Assembly (NCBI GenBank): GCA_045636705.1
Contig: JAZTYA010000038.1
Span: 1-58,947 of the forward strand
Source: SFWF01 sp045636705
GTDB lineage: Bacteria > Bacillota > Clostridia > Oscillospirales > Acutalibacteraceae
Direction of reading: 5' to 3'
DNA length: 58,947 bases
Positions 34,939 through 42,213 of this stretch are shown here, piece by piece; positions within the stretch are counted from its first letter, which is position 1, and the number at the start of each line of letters is the position of its first letter. Both the position numbers and the translations under genes were made by a program. The notes beneath the pieces were generated by a model, which did no database searches, had not been told where the DNA came from, and saw only the letters and a program-made list of their open reading frames with translations.

Positions 34939-34992
34939 CTACTAATTGTAGGAAAAGATAAAAACAAGCGGAGTTTTCACTCCGCTTGTTTT
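34939..34992. repeat. 54-bp intergenic repeat with terminator hairpin, copy 1
   Basis: Identical over 54 bp to 36367-36420. It holds a CTAC-TAATT-GTAG small hairpin and a 10-bp stem ACAAGCGGAG/CTCCGCTTGT, so it can act as a second terminator behind the SPFH gene. Confidence 0.8.
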
Positions 34993-35003
34993 CGCTATAC
35001 AAT

Positions 35004-35033
35004 AAAAAAAGCGAGATAAATCTCGCTTTTTTA
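35004..35033 (-). terminator. Terminator of the SPFH gene
   Basis: Stem AAAAGCGAGA/TCTCGCTTTT with a long T-run on the minus strand. Confidence 0.85.
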
Positions 35034-35978
35034 TTACTCACAACAGGGGTCGTTTTTCTTTGTGGGTTTCGGCGCATCGACCGAAGGCTTGGTTGTGTCG
35101 CCAAGGCCTGATGTTTCGGAAAAGATAACGTTTGCCTTTGTCATATCAACGGCATCGCTCGGAATAATAATCTTGGATGCTTTACCATTTGATAATGCAA
35201 CGAGCGCCTCGTATTTTTTCATTTCAAGAACCGCGTAATCTACCTGCGCATTCTTTAGCTCGCGAAGACCGTCAGCCTCTGCCTTTTTGGAAAGATAAAT
35301 AGCCTTTGCCTCACCTTCTGCGCGAGCAATTCGCGCATCTCTTTCACCCTCTGCGGCAAGAATCATTGCCTGCTTATCTCCCTCGGCGCGTGTAATAGCT
35401 GCCGCTTTGTGACCCTCGGCTTGAAGCAAGGTTTCACGGCGGTCACGCTCTGCCTTCATCTGCTTTTCCATCGCATTTTGAATTTCGGCAGGCGGAATAA
35501 TGTTTTTAAGTTCAACACGATTTACCTTGATGCCCCATTTATCGGTTGCCTCATCAAGAATTTCGGTCATTTTTGCATTTATTGTGTCACGCGAAGTAAG
35601 TGTGCCGTCAAGCTCAAGTTCGCCTACGATATTACGAAGTGTGGTAGCCGCCAAGTTTGAAAGAGCAGAAATAGGATTAACTGCGCCATAAGCATAAAGC
35701 TTTGCATCGTAAACCGCATAGTAAATAACGGTATCAATTTGCATTGTAACGTTATCTTTTGTAATAACGGGTTGCGGAGGTGAATCAAGCACCTGCTCTT
35801 TAAGGGTTACACTTTTTGCAATTCGTTCAATAATCGGAATTTTAACGTGAATTCCTGCCGACCAGGTAGTTTTATACTTACCGAGAAGCTCGATAACAAA
35901 TTCGTGCGCTTGTGGAACTATTCTGATGTTTACCATAATGATAACCAAAATCACTGCCGCTATAATAGCAAATACCAT
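35034..35978 (-). CDS. SPFH/Band 7 membrane protein (slipin/QmcA-like)
   Basis: Stomatin-like scaffold with an N-terminal membrane helix (residues 2-17), an SPFH domain (about 20-180; IVPQAHEFVIELLGKY and the conserved TLRNIVGELELDGTLTSRD) and a long coiled coil rich in Ala, Glu and Arg (about 170-250; QMKAERDRRE, EGERDARIARAEGEAKA). The end has a Cys pair (DPCCE). These proteins organise membrane microdomains and often pair with NfeD, but no NfeD gene is adjacent. It is transcribed from a TTGATT-N17-TATAAT promoter at 36013-36041. Confidence 0.9.
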   Translation of the reverse strand: MVFAIIAAVILVIIMVNIRIVPQAHEFVIELLGKYKTTWSAGIHVKIPIIERIAKSVTLKEQVLDSPPQPVITKDNVTMQIDTVIYYAVYDAKLYAYGAVNPISALSNLAATTLRNIVGELELDGTLTSRDTINAKMTEILDEATDKWGIKVNRVELKNIIPPAEIQNAMEKQMKAERDRRETLLQAEGHKAAAITRAEGDKQAMILAAEGERDARIARAEGEAKAIYLSKKAEADGLRELKNAQVDYAVLEMKKYEALVALSNGKASKIIIPSDAVDMTKANVIFSETSGLGDTTKPSVDAPKPTKKNDPCCE

Positions 35979-36012
35979 TTTACATTCTCCTTTTTTGTTG
36001 GATTATATTTTC

Positions 36013-36041
36013 ATTATATCGCAACAAGAGAGCAAAATCAA
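36013..36041 (-). promoter_or_regulatory. SigA promoter of the SPFH gene
   Basis: Minus-strand TTGATT (36036-36041), 17-bp spacer, TATAAT (36013-36018). Confidence 0.7.
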
Positions 36042-36046
36042 TATTT

Positions 36047-36183
36047 TTGCGAATTAATAATGAATAGTGAATAATGAATAATTTCGGTGTCGGCTTTGCC
36101 GACTTAATATAAATGGTGCCGAAGGCACACCTTAATTGTTCAATATTCATCATTCATTTTTCATTATTCATTAAATTAAGTAA
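36047..36183. repeat. MITE-like structured repeat, copy 1
   Basis: 137 bp, identical except one base to 39075-39211. The arms are AT-rich imperfect inverted repeats made of TGAATAATGAA words. The centre holds two GC hairpins, GTCGGC-TTT-GCCGAC and GGTGCC-GAA-GGCACAC. There is no coding capacity, and no clear target duplication is visible. Confidence 0.8.
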
Positions 36184-36204
36184 CAAGACCCGCCGGACGA
36201 CTCA

Positions 36205-36263
36205 TTGACACTTTTCGACAGGTTTTGTTGGGCTATACATAGTGTGGTTAATAGGTATAAAGA
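36205..36263 (+). repeat. Conserved intergenic motif, copy A
   Basis: Contains TTGACAC, then TTTTGTTGGGC, CTATACATAGTGTGGT and ATAGGTATAAA. Two related copies lie at 38361-38408 and 39237-39286. The 36184-36325 stretch otherwise shows nothing coding. Confidence 0.6.
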
Positions 36264-36325
36264 GCAGAGGGTTTAAGCCATTTTTTGTTCCTTTTTATGA
36301 AATTGTTTAAGAAAGGCGGATATAT

Positions 36326-36373
36326 ATGAAAAAAGCAACGGTCAATTTATCAAATTGCAAATACCTCTACTAA
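36326..36373 (+). CDS. Possible 15-residue peptide or truncated gene start
   Basis: ATG at 36326, seven bases after AAGGCGG, opens a frame MKKATVNLSNCKYLY then stop. It lies 86 bases past motif A and just before a terminator. The N-terminus resembles that of the 161-residue protein at 38475 (KK..INLAK), which lies at a nearly equal distance after motif B. It may be a cut-off duplicate rather than a working peptide. Low confidence. Confidence 0.3.
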   Translation: MKKATVNLSNCKYLY

Positions 36374-36420
36374 TTGTAGGAAAAGATAAAAACAAGCGGA
36401 GTTTTCACTCCGCTTGTTTT
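36367..36420. repeat. 54-bp intergenic repeat with terminator hairpin, copy 2
   Basis: Second copy of the element at 34939. Stem 36392-36401 against 36408-36417 with flanking A and T runs, so it terminates the acyltransferase gene (minus strand) and possibly the short frame on the plus strand. Confidence 0.8.
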
Positions 36421-37481
36421 TATTTCTTTATTCGGTTGCCCATTAGCACTCCATAAACCTTTGGAGCGAATTTTTCAAGAAAGGCACAAACAAGATTTAT
36501 TATTACAAGGGTTAAAACAATCATAATTACAAATCTTGGAATTAAAACCCATTCGCTTTGTGGTAAAAGCAAAGACAACACTTTGAGTACGATAATGCCG
36601 ACGTTTAAGTGCATCGCGTAAATCGGGAAAGAGCGACGATAGATAGCACGGGGTTTTAGTTCTTCAATGAAGCCATCTACTACGTTCCACAAGAAGTAAG
36701 CCGCAAGAGTATATACTATCACTTGCAATAAATAGTTGTCTTTTTGCAAATTAGCGGGGACAAGGTTCTTTGCAAGAACGTAGGCTATAAGGAAGATAGC
36801 CGATGCCAGCTGGACGGGTTTGCTTGACTTTTTAGCGGCAAAATCAAAGAAATGATAGCCAACGATAGCGCCTATTAGATAGAAAACTATCGCCATAGGA
36901 TAATAAAACAAGTCGGTTGGTAAATATATACCAAAAAGGGATGCTACCGATAAAATAACTACCGAGGCTATGCCGACGTATTTGTTTTTAATAATCAAAA
37001 AGACAATCGGTGCTAAAAATGAAAATATAATTAAATCAAATATAAACCAAAAGGGTATGTTACAGCCGTAGAAAAAGATGCCTTTTAGTATGTTCGTAAG
37101 TGTTAGCGGGAAGGGCTCGCCTGTAGAAAACTTTGACATAAAGGAATAGGAAGTAAAGATTTCCCAAGCTAGCCAAATTGTGTTCCAAATCAAATATGGA
37201 ATTACCAGGGTAAAAAAGCGGTTTTTTATTTTGCCTATATATTTTTTATTGTCATAGCCTTTAAAAAAAGTAAGACCTGAAAGCATAAAAAAGAATGGCA
37301 CTGCAAACTTTGTAATCGAAGAAGAGAAAAAGAAGGATACTTTATAGTTAATGACAGAAATTAAACTGCCGTCCCCTATATTGCTTGCAAAGTTTGAATG
37401 AATAAAGAAAATAAGGATGCTTAAAAGGAAGGAAACAAACTCTTTCTTTTTCCAAAAATAAGTTTCATTTTTAGAAGGCAT
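36420..37481 (-). CDS. Acyltransferase 3 family membrane protein
   Basis: Integral membrane acyltransferase of 353 residues with about ten helices, which transfers O-acetyl groups to extracytoplasmic glycans. Typical points are the early FFIHSNFA (catalytic-type His in helix one region), FFFMLSGLTFFKGY, and a late YAMHLNVGIIVLK. GAGGTG precedes the ATG, and a TTGCCA-N16-TATAAT promoter overlaps the end of traX (37517-37544). No glycan synthesis genes are adjacent, so the acceptor is unknown. Confidence 0.85.
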   Translation of the reverse strand: MPSKNETYFWKKKEFVSFLLSILIFFIHSNFASNIGDGSLISVINYKVSFFFSSSITKFAVPFFFMLSGLTFFKGYDNKKYIGKIKNRFFTLVIPYLIWNTIWLAWEIFTSYSFMSKFSTGEPFPLTLTNILKGIFFYGCNIPFWFIFDLIIFSFLAPIVFLIIKNKYVGIASVVILSVASLFGIYLPTDLFYYPMAIVFYLIGAIVGYHFFDFAAKKSSKPVQLASAIFLIAYVLAKNLVPANLQKDNYLLQVIVYTLAAYFLWNVVDGFIEELKPRAIYRRSFPIYAMHLNVGIIVLKVLSLLLPQSEWVLIPRFVIMIVLTLVIINLVCAFLEKFAPKVYGVLMGNRIKK

Positions 37482-37516
37482 ATTTTCACCTCGTAAAAAA
37501 TTTTTAAACTACAATA

Positions 37517-37544
37517 ATTATATCACAAAGTTAAATAATGGCAA
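37517..37544 (-). promoter_or_regulatory. Promoter of the acyltransferase gene
   Basis: Minus-strand TTGCCA (37539-37544), 16-bp spacer, TATAAT (37517-37522). Confidence 0.6.
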
Positions 37545-37548
37545 TCTT

Positions 37549-38271
37549 TTACAAAAAGATTAGTTTTACGCTTACAAGTACAACAATATGTATTGGATAA
37601 AAAACGTAAAAGGCGTATTTCATCCAACTTGACTTTATAAAACCGCGTTTGCCGTTATACATATTTATAGGTAAAAATGCGGCAAATGCGGCTATTCCAC
37701 CTGAAAGAAGCGGATAAGCTAAAACCGCTTGAGCTGCGGGATGATTTTTTAAGATATGCAAAAGTAAAATCAAAAGCACACCCTTAAGCCCATAGTCACA
37801 GTTTAAAAACAAAGCCACAATAGCCAGTCCTATTAAAAGCACTGCTTTTAGCCTTTCCTTATATTCTTTTTCGGTAACGTATATCATCAAAACACCTAAA
37901 AGCAGAGTGAAAAAGACGTTTTGGTAGTCGAGAGTAAAAAACTTGCCCGTTTTCATAAGATTAAAAGGGATTTCTGATATAAATGCGAAAAGCAGCAAAT
38001 TAAAAGCATAACGCTCCTTGTTTTTCGTGTGCCTATATCCTTCGGTTATAAGAAAGCAAAAAATAGGAAACGCGAGTCGTCCTATTTTTCTAATAATAAA
38101 GTAAGCGGTTATTTCGTAAGAAAAAAGATTAAAAAGAGGCTCTGACATAAAGGGAAAATGGGGTGTAAGCAAAAGAGCCGCATGGTCAAAAAACATTGAC
38201 ACTACGGCTATAAGTTTTAAAATGCTTCCGCTTAAAATTTTAAACCTATCCAACGAAAAATTCTTTGTCAT
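37549..38271 (-). CDS. TraX family membrane protein
   Basis: A 240-residue protein with seven to eight membrane helices and the TraX signature: SGSILKLIAVVSMFFDHAALL, then RKIGRLAFPIFCFLITEGYRHT and FYVFYPIHI near the end. F-plasmid TraX acetylates pilin; chromosomal homologues in Firmicutes are unassigned and related to acyltransferase 3, which fits the neighbour. GGGG 7 bases before ATG at 38271 supports this start over two ATGs slightly upstream. Confidence 0.83.
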   Translation of the reverse strand: MTKNFSLDRFKILSGSILKLIAVVSMFFDHAALLLTPHFPFMSEPLFNLFSYEITAYFIIRKIGRLAFPIFCFLITEGYRHTKNKERYAFNLLLFAFISEIPFNLMKTGKFFTLDYQNVFFTLLLGVLMIYVTEKEYKERLKAVLLIGLAIVALFLNCDYGLKGVLLILLLHILKNHPAAQAVLAYPLLSGGIAAFAAFLPINMYNGKRGFIKSSWMKYAFYVFYPIHIVVLVSVKLIFL

Positions 38272-38301
38272 CTTCATTCCCCGCAAACGTTAGTTTGGAT
38301 T

Positions 38302-38330
38302 ATTATAGCATATCTTGTTTTAAAAGTAAA
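38302..38330 (-). promoter_or_regulatory. Promoter of the traX-like gene
   Basis: Minus-strand TTTACT (38325-38330), 17-bp spacer, TATAAT (38302-38307). Confidence 0.7.
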
Positions 38331-38360
38331 TTCCCACAGTATAAATTTTCTTATAATATG

Positions 38361-38408
38361 TTGACACGGGTTTGTGTGGCGATACATAGTGTGGTAAATA
38401 GGTATAAA
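38361..38408 (+). repeat. Conserved intergenic motif, copy B
   Basis: TTGACA, then GATACATAGTGTGGT and ATAGGTATAAA, matching copies A and C. A TATAAT with a weak TTGCGC 17 bp upstream (38414-38442) follows, before the 161-residue gene. Confidence 0.6.
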
Positions 38409-38474
38409 ACGCCTTGCGCCAATGATGATTTTATGCTATAATTATTCACACAAATATTTTATGGGGTGTTTTAA

Positions 38475-38960
38475 ATGGGAATAATCAAAAAACAGATTAA
38501 TTTAGCGAAAATGTTTACTCTAAAGAATTTTCTTGTAGCACTGATTTTAGTTATAGGAGTAATCGTTTGCTATATCCTTCGAATGAATGCTGTTAACAGT
38601 CATATTCCACAGATTGAAAGCAATTTGAAAAATAGTGCTTTTACATATTATTCCAAAACAAATAGCGGTGATGTTCTAAGCGACTCGACCATGGAATTTA
38701 CTGCGCATGGTACCGCCACAAAAACAATTACCTATCATTATAAAACTCAAATGGAGAATCCCTGGATTAGCGGCCCGTTTGAATATCGCATAGAAGGTAA
38801 TGTGTTCGGAAAATATGAAATATTATATTATTTCCTCACTACTGACGAGTATAATTCTAAAGGTGATTATTATGGTAATCATACACTGGTACTCGACTCA
38901 AATTACAGAGTAACTTCGTTGGATGGTACTGGCACAATAGATTATGTTCGCACAAAATAA
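38475..38960 (+). CDS. Membrane-anchored protein of unknown function
   Basis: I do not recognise a family. The 161 residues have a basic N-terminus, one transmembrane helix (about 18-36, FLVALILVIGVIVCYIL) and an outside domain rich in Tyr, Thr and Asn with alternating beta pattern, ending in DYVRTK. The helix lacks a clear cleavage site, so it is probably anchored. ATGGGGTG upstream supplies an SD. It follows motif B by 88 bases and is followed by its own terminator. A short frame at 36326 may be a truncated relative. Confidence 0.6.
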   Translation: MGIIKKQINLAKMFTLKNFLVALILVIGVIVCYILRMNAVNSHIPQIESNLKNSAFTYYSKTNSGDVLSDSTMEFTAHGTATKTITYHYKTQMENPWISGPFEYRIEGNVFGKYEILYYFLTTDEYNSKGDYYGNHTLVLDSNYRVTSLDGTGTIDYVRTK

Positions 38961-38984
38961 TAAATACAGTTGAAATAATAGTAT

Positions 38985-39045
38985 AAATCTCCTTGTTTTA
39001 CAGATACTAACAGTACAAATTTGTAAAGCAAGGAGTTTTTATATA
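38985..39045 (+). terminator. Terminator of the 161-residue gene
   Basis: Stem CTCCTTGTTTTAC / GTAAAGCAAGGAG with one mismatch (about 38992-39036), followed by TTTTT. Confidence 0.7.
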
Positions 39046-39074
39046 TGAAAGCAACAGAGGCGCAAGACGGAGCC

Positions 39075-39211
39075 TTGCGAATTAATAATGAATAGTGAAT
39101 AATGAATAATTTCGGTGTCGGCTTTGCCGACTTAATATAAATGGTGCCGAAGGCACACCTTAATTATTCAATATTCATCATTCATTTTTCATTATTCATT
39201 AAATTAAGTAA
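39075..39211. repeat. MITE-like structured repeat, copy 2
   Basis: Second copy, 136 of 137 bases the same as 36047-36183. It interrupts a short frame that opens with ATG at 39045 after an AAGGAG. The 38961-39329 gap holds the terminator, this repeat, motif C and the next terminator. Confidence 0.8.
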
Positions 39212-39236
39212 GGTGGGAAGCCCCTCTCATACAACA

Positions 39237-39286
39237 TTGACACCAATCAACAAGTTTTGCTGGGCTATACATAGTGTGGTGGATAT
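39237..39286 (+). repeat. Conserved intergenic motif, copy C
   Basis: TTGACACC, TTTTGCTGGGC, CTATACATAGTGTGGT, then ATATATATG. As with copy A, it directly follows a MITE-like repeat. Confidence 0.6.
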
Positions 39287-39288
39287 AT

Positions 39289-39333
39289 ATGAAAGAAACA
39301 GCGGAGTGATTTCCGCTCCGCTGTTTCTTTCAT
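39289..39333. terminator. Long hairpin terminator of the 72-residue gene
   Basis: Perfect 18-bp inverted repeat (39289-39306 and 39316-39333) around a 9-nt loop. Confidence 0.75.
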
Positions 39334-39548
39334 ATTAATTTTTGTGATTTCGCTATCATTTCCTCTTCCGTAGTGCTTGTTGAGATAATTTCTAACAACA
39401 GTTCTGCGAGTCTTTCCTTTTCTTCTTCCGTCTTCCCATCCATACACACCGTCATTTCTGCTATCGTATGAGATGACAATTCCATCTCCGTACATTTGCC
39501 TAAGAATTCGCACCTCATCCTGCTTCGAGGATTTTCCTTTTTCATCAT
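39330..39548 (-). CDS. Small acidic protein of unknown function
   Basis: A 72-residue frame lying between a good promoter and a hairpin terminator. It has two Cys (CEFLGKC), then a helical acidic tail (KTEEEKERLAELLLEI and TEEEMIAKSQ). I do not recognise a family. An overlapping 102-residue frame runs through the terminator and is less likely. The SD is weak (GGGATGG). Coding status is moderate. Confidence 0.55.
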   Translation of the reverse strand: MMKKENPRSRMRCEFLGKCTEMELSSHTIAEMTVCMDGKTEEEKERLAELLLEIISTSTTEEEMIAKSQKLI

Positions 39549-39580
39549 TCTGTTGTACCATCCCTTTTTGCAATAAATTT

Positions 39581-39609
39581 ATTATATCATAACATACTTA
39601 AAAAGTAAA
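39581..39609 (-). promoter_or_regulatory. Promoter of the 72-residue gene
   Basis: Minus-strand TTTACT (39604-39609), 17-bp spacer, TATAAT (39581-39586). Confidence 0.7.
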
Positions 39610-39680
39610 TCTAAACAGTATAAAATCCCTTAAATCACAAATAATAGTATCACGTTTTGAATTAAAAGGAGAATTTATAT

Positions 39681-40217
39681 ATGAAAGCAACAGGTATTGT
39701 TAGAAGAATAGACGACCTTGGTCGTGTTGTTATCCCGAAAGAAATTAGAAGGACTATGAGGATTCGCGAAGGCGACCCTCTGGAAATTTATACCAACTCG
39801 GGTGGGGAGGTAATTTTTAAAAAGTACTCCCCTATTGGTGAGCTTAGCATTTTTGCATCACAGTATGCCGATGCGATTTCCCGTTCGAGCAAGGCGGGTG
39901 TTATTATCTGCGACAGGGAGCATTGTGTTGCGGCGGCAGGTGTTTCTAAAAAAGATACTATTGACTGCAGAGTTTCAAGTGATATAGAGGAAATTACCGA
40001 AAGCCGAAAGACCTTTGTTGCCTTAAACGGAGAGAAGAAAAAGGCACTTGAGGGTATAAATCACGAGTTGCTTGTCGCCTGTCCGATTATCTCGGCAGGA
40101 GATATCAGCGGCACGGTAGCGCTCCTTAAAAACGAACAGATATCCCTTCCTTCTGACTCGGACATAAAGCTCTGTGAGGTTGCGGCGGTCTTCTTAGGAA
40201 AGCAAATGGAAGAATAG
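39681..40217 (+). CDS. spoVT: Stage V sporulation protein T (AbrB-type regulator)
   Basis: Forespore regulator that tunes sigma-G genes in Bacillus. The 178 residues join an N-terminal AbrB swapped-hairpin domain (MKATGIVRRIDDLGRVVIPKE, residues 1-50) to a C-terminal GAF-like domain (about 55-175), the full-length SpoVT layout rather than the short AbrB/Abh type. AAAAGGAG precedes the ATG. It is upstream of, but separate from, the rimP operon, which has its own promoter. Confidence 0.92.
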   Translation: MKATGIVRRIDDLGRVVIPKEIRRTMRIREGDPLEIYTNSGGEVIFKKYSPIGELSIFASQYADAISRSSKAGVIICDREHCVAAAGVSKKDTIDCRVSSDIEEITESRKTFVALNGEKKKALEGINHELLVACPIISAGDISGTVALLKNEQISLPSDSDIKLCEVAAVFLGKQMEE

Positions 40218-40219
40218 AC

Positions 40220-40248
40220 TTGACAAAACGATTAGTTTCGGTTATACT
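40220..40248 (+). promoter_or_regulatory. SigA promoter of the rimP-nusA-infB operon
   Basis: TTGACA (40220-40225), 17-bp spacer, TATACT (40243-40248), immediately after spoVT. Confidence 0.8.
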
Positions 40249-40272
40249 GATTAGGCTAGATATTGACTAAAA

Positions 40273-40305
40273 GGAGAGTGGGTTCTGCCCGCTCTTCGTT
40301 TTTTG
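40273..40305 (+). terminator. Leader attenuator of the rimP operon
   Basis: Between promoter and rimP a stem AGAGTGGG/CCCGCTCT (40275-40282, 40288-40295; one G-U pair) is followed by a T-run (40299-40304). A terminator in the leader of a nusA operon suggests control by termination. Confidence 0.65.
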
Positions 40306-40322
40306 TTGAAAGGATGATGTAA

Positions 40323-40784
40323 ATGGCATCTGGCATTGCAGAAAAGGTTTTTACCCTTATAAAGGACACTGTTGAATCAAAGGGCGTTTCCCTTTGGGAC
40401 GTTAAGTTTGTAAAAGAGGGTGCTTCCTTTTACTTAAGGGTAATAATCGATAAGGCTGAGGGCATCAACATTGATGACTGCACTGAGGTGCATCACGCTA
40501 TTGACCCTGTCCTTGACGAGGCCGACCCGATTGATAAATCCTATTACCTAGAGGTTTGCTCACCCGGACTTGAGCGCGAGCTTGTTCGACCCGAGCACTT
40601 TGAGGCATTTTTAGGAGAAAAGATTAAGGTTAAGCTTTACAAGGCAGTTGATGGTGTTAAGGAGTTTAAGGGTGTTTTAAAAGATTATAAGGACGGCACC
40701 TTAACCCTTGCTACCGAAACAGAAGAACTAAGTTTTGAACTAAAAGCAATTTCCACCGTCAAACTTGACGATGCTGAATTTTAA
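40323..40784 (+). CDS. rimP: Ribosome maturation factor RimP
   Basis: Assists maturation of the 30S subunit. The 153 residues show the two-domain RimP layout: an N-terminal alpha/beta domain with LRVIIDKAEGINIDDC and the conserved YYLEVCSPGLERELVRPEHF, then an SH3-like C-terminal part. AAGGA precedes the ATG. It is the first gene of the operon, as in most Firmicutes. Confidence 0.95.
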   Translation: MASGIAEKVFTLIKDTVESKGVSLWDVKFVKEGASFYLRVIIDKAEGINIDDCTEVHHAIDPVLDEADPIDKSYYLEVCSPGLERELVRPEHFEAFLGEKIKVKLYKAVDGVKEFKGVLKDYKDGTLTLATETEELSFELKAISTVKLDDAEF

Positions 40785-40825
40785 ATTTGTAATTTATAAC
40801 TTTCATTTGGAGGTATTAAGAAAAA

Positions 40826-41911
40826 ATGGCTAAGACAAAGAAATCAGTTAAAAATCAGAATAAGGAGTTTTTTGAAGCGCTTGCATTCATGGGTGCCGAG
40901 AAGGACATTCCCGTAGATTACATTGCGGACAAAATCTCCTCTGCTATTGTGGTTGCTCTTCGTAAGGACTACGGCACTACCGAAAACATAACCTGCACTA
41001 TCGACCCTGCTACCGAGGTATTCAAGGTTATTCTTCGCAAGGACATTGTTGACGAGGTTGAAGACCCAAGAGTTCAGATTCTTCGCGACGAGGCTGTTGC
41101 TCAGTACAAAGCAGGTCCTGAAGACACATTTGTTGAGATTGAGATGGACACCCGTCAATTTGGAAGAATCGTTGCTCAAACTGCTAAGCACGTTATTCGT
41201 CAGGGCATTCGCGACGTTGAGCGCAGCCAGGCTTTATCTGAGTTCCAGGCTCACAACCGCGAGCTTCTTACCGCTGTTATTCAGCGCATTGACCCTAAAA
41301 CCGGCAACGCTGCTGTTACTATTGGTAAGAGCGAAGCTACATTACCTAAGCTTGAACAGGTTCCCGACGAGGTTTTAGTTGAAGGCGACCACATTAAGGT
41401 ATACGTAGTTGACGTTAAGGAGACCGAAAAGGGTCCCAAGGTTATGCTTTCTCGTACACACCCGGGTCTTGTTAAAAGACTTTTTGAAACCGAAGTTCCT
41501 GAAATTTTTGACGGCACTATCGAAATTAAGAGCGTTTCTCGTCAGGCAGGAAGCAGAACCAAGCTTGCAGTTTGGTCGGCAAATAGCGAAATTGACGCTG
41601 TTGGTGCTTGTATCGGTCCTCGCGGCGCTCGTGTGAACGCTATCGTTGAGGAATTAAAGGGCGAGAAGATTGATATAGTTAAATATTCCGACGACCCTGT
41701 TGCTTTCATTAGCGAGGCGCTTTCTCCCTCAAAGGTTGTATCGGTTGAAATTTTAAGCGAAGACCCCAAAACTGCAAAGGTTACAGTTCCTGATTCGCAG
41801 TTATCCCTTGCTATCGGCAATAAGGGACAGAACGTTCGTCTTGCAGCTAAGCTTACCGGTTGGAAGATTGACATTCGCCCTGAAAGTGGCTTCTACGGAG
41901 AGGAAGAATAA
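40826..41911 (+). CDS. nusA: Transcription termination/antitermination factor NusA
   Basis: RNA polymerase-binding factor controlling pausing, termination and antitermination. The 361 residues hold the N-terminal domain (1-130), the S1 domain (about 140-205) and two KH domains (about 205-350; ACIGPRGARVNAIVEELKGE and SLAIGNKGQNVRLAAKLTGW). The C-terminal acidic repeats of proteobacterial NusA are absent, normal for Firmicutes. The leader terminator upstream may allow feedback on its own synthesis. Confidence 0.96.
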   Translation: MAKTKKSVKNQNKEFFEALAFMGAEKDIPVDYIADKISSAIVVALRKDYGTTENITCTIDPATEVFKVILRKDIVDEVEDPRVQILRDEAVAQYKAGPEDTFVEIEMDTRQFGRIVAQTAKHVIRQGIRDVERSQALSEFQAHNRELLTAVIQRIDPKTGNAAVTIGKSEATLPKLEQVPDEVLVEGDHIKVYVVDVKETEKGPKVMLSRTHPGLVKRLFETEVPEIFDGTIEIKSVSRQAGSRTKLAVWSANSEIDAVGACIGPRGARVNAIVEELKGEKIDIVKYSDDPVAFISEALSPSKVVSVEILSEDPKTAKVTVPDSQLSLAIGNKGQNVRLAAKLTGWKIDIRPESGFYGEEE

Positions 41912-41943
41912 TTACTTAATTTCTTTTAAGGAAGGTGAGATAA

Positions 41944-42213
41944 ATGCAAAAGAAGAAAATTCCAATGCGCCAGTGTGTTGGTTGTATGGAAATGAAGCAG
42001 AAATCAGAGCTAGTACGTATTGTTCGTTCCCCTGAAGGCGAGATTAGTTTAGACACTACGGGCAAAAAGAACGGCAGAGGCTCATACATTTGCAAAAACG
42101 CAGACTGTTTTAAGGCTGCTTTAAAGAAAAAGTGCTTTTATCGTGCCTTTGGTGTTAACGTTCCCGATGAGGTAGCAGAAGAAATTGAAAAGGAGATAAA
42201 TCGTGAAGGATAA
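41944..42213 (+). CDS. ylxR: YlxR family RNA-binding protein (RnpM)
   Basis: An 89-residue member of DUF448. It begins KKKIPMRQCVGCMEMKQKSEL and contains NGRGSYICKN with the conserved GRG and Cys. Recent work names the family RnpM, an RNase P modulator. GGAAGGTGAG lies upstream of the ATG. It overlaps the next gene by 11 bases. Confidence 0.93.
   Translation: MQKKKIPMRQCVGCMEMKQKSELVRIVRSPEGEISLDTTGKKNGRGSYICKNADCFKAALKKKCFYRAFGVNVPDEVAEEIEKEINREG

Noticed and set aside
36205..36263. NrdR box in the repeated intergenic motif
   Set aside because: Only half of the palindrome (ACATAGTGT) fits and no ribonucleotide reductase gene is near.
39265..39573. 102-residue frame overlapping the 72-residue gene
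   Set aside because: It runs through the 18-bp terminator hairpin and its sequence is low in coding character. The 72-residue frame ends exactly at the hairpin.
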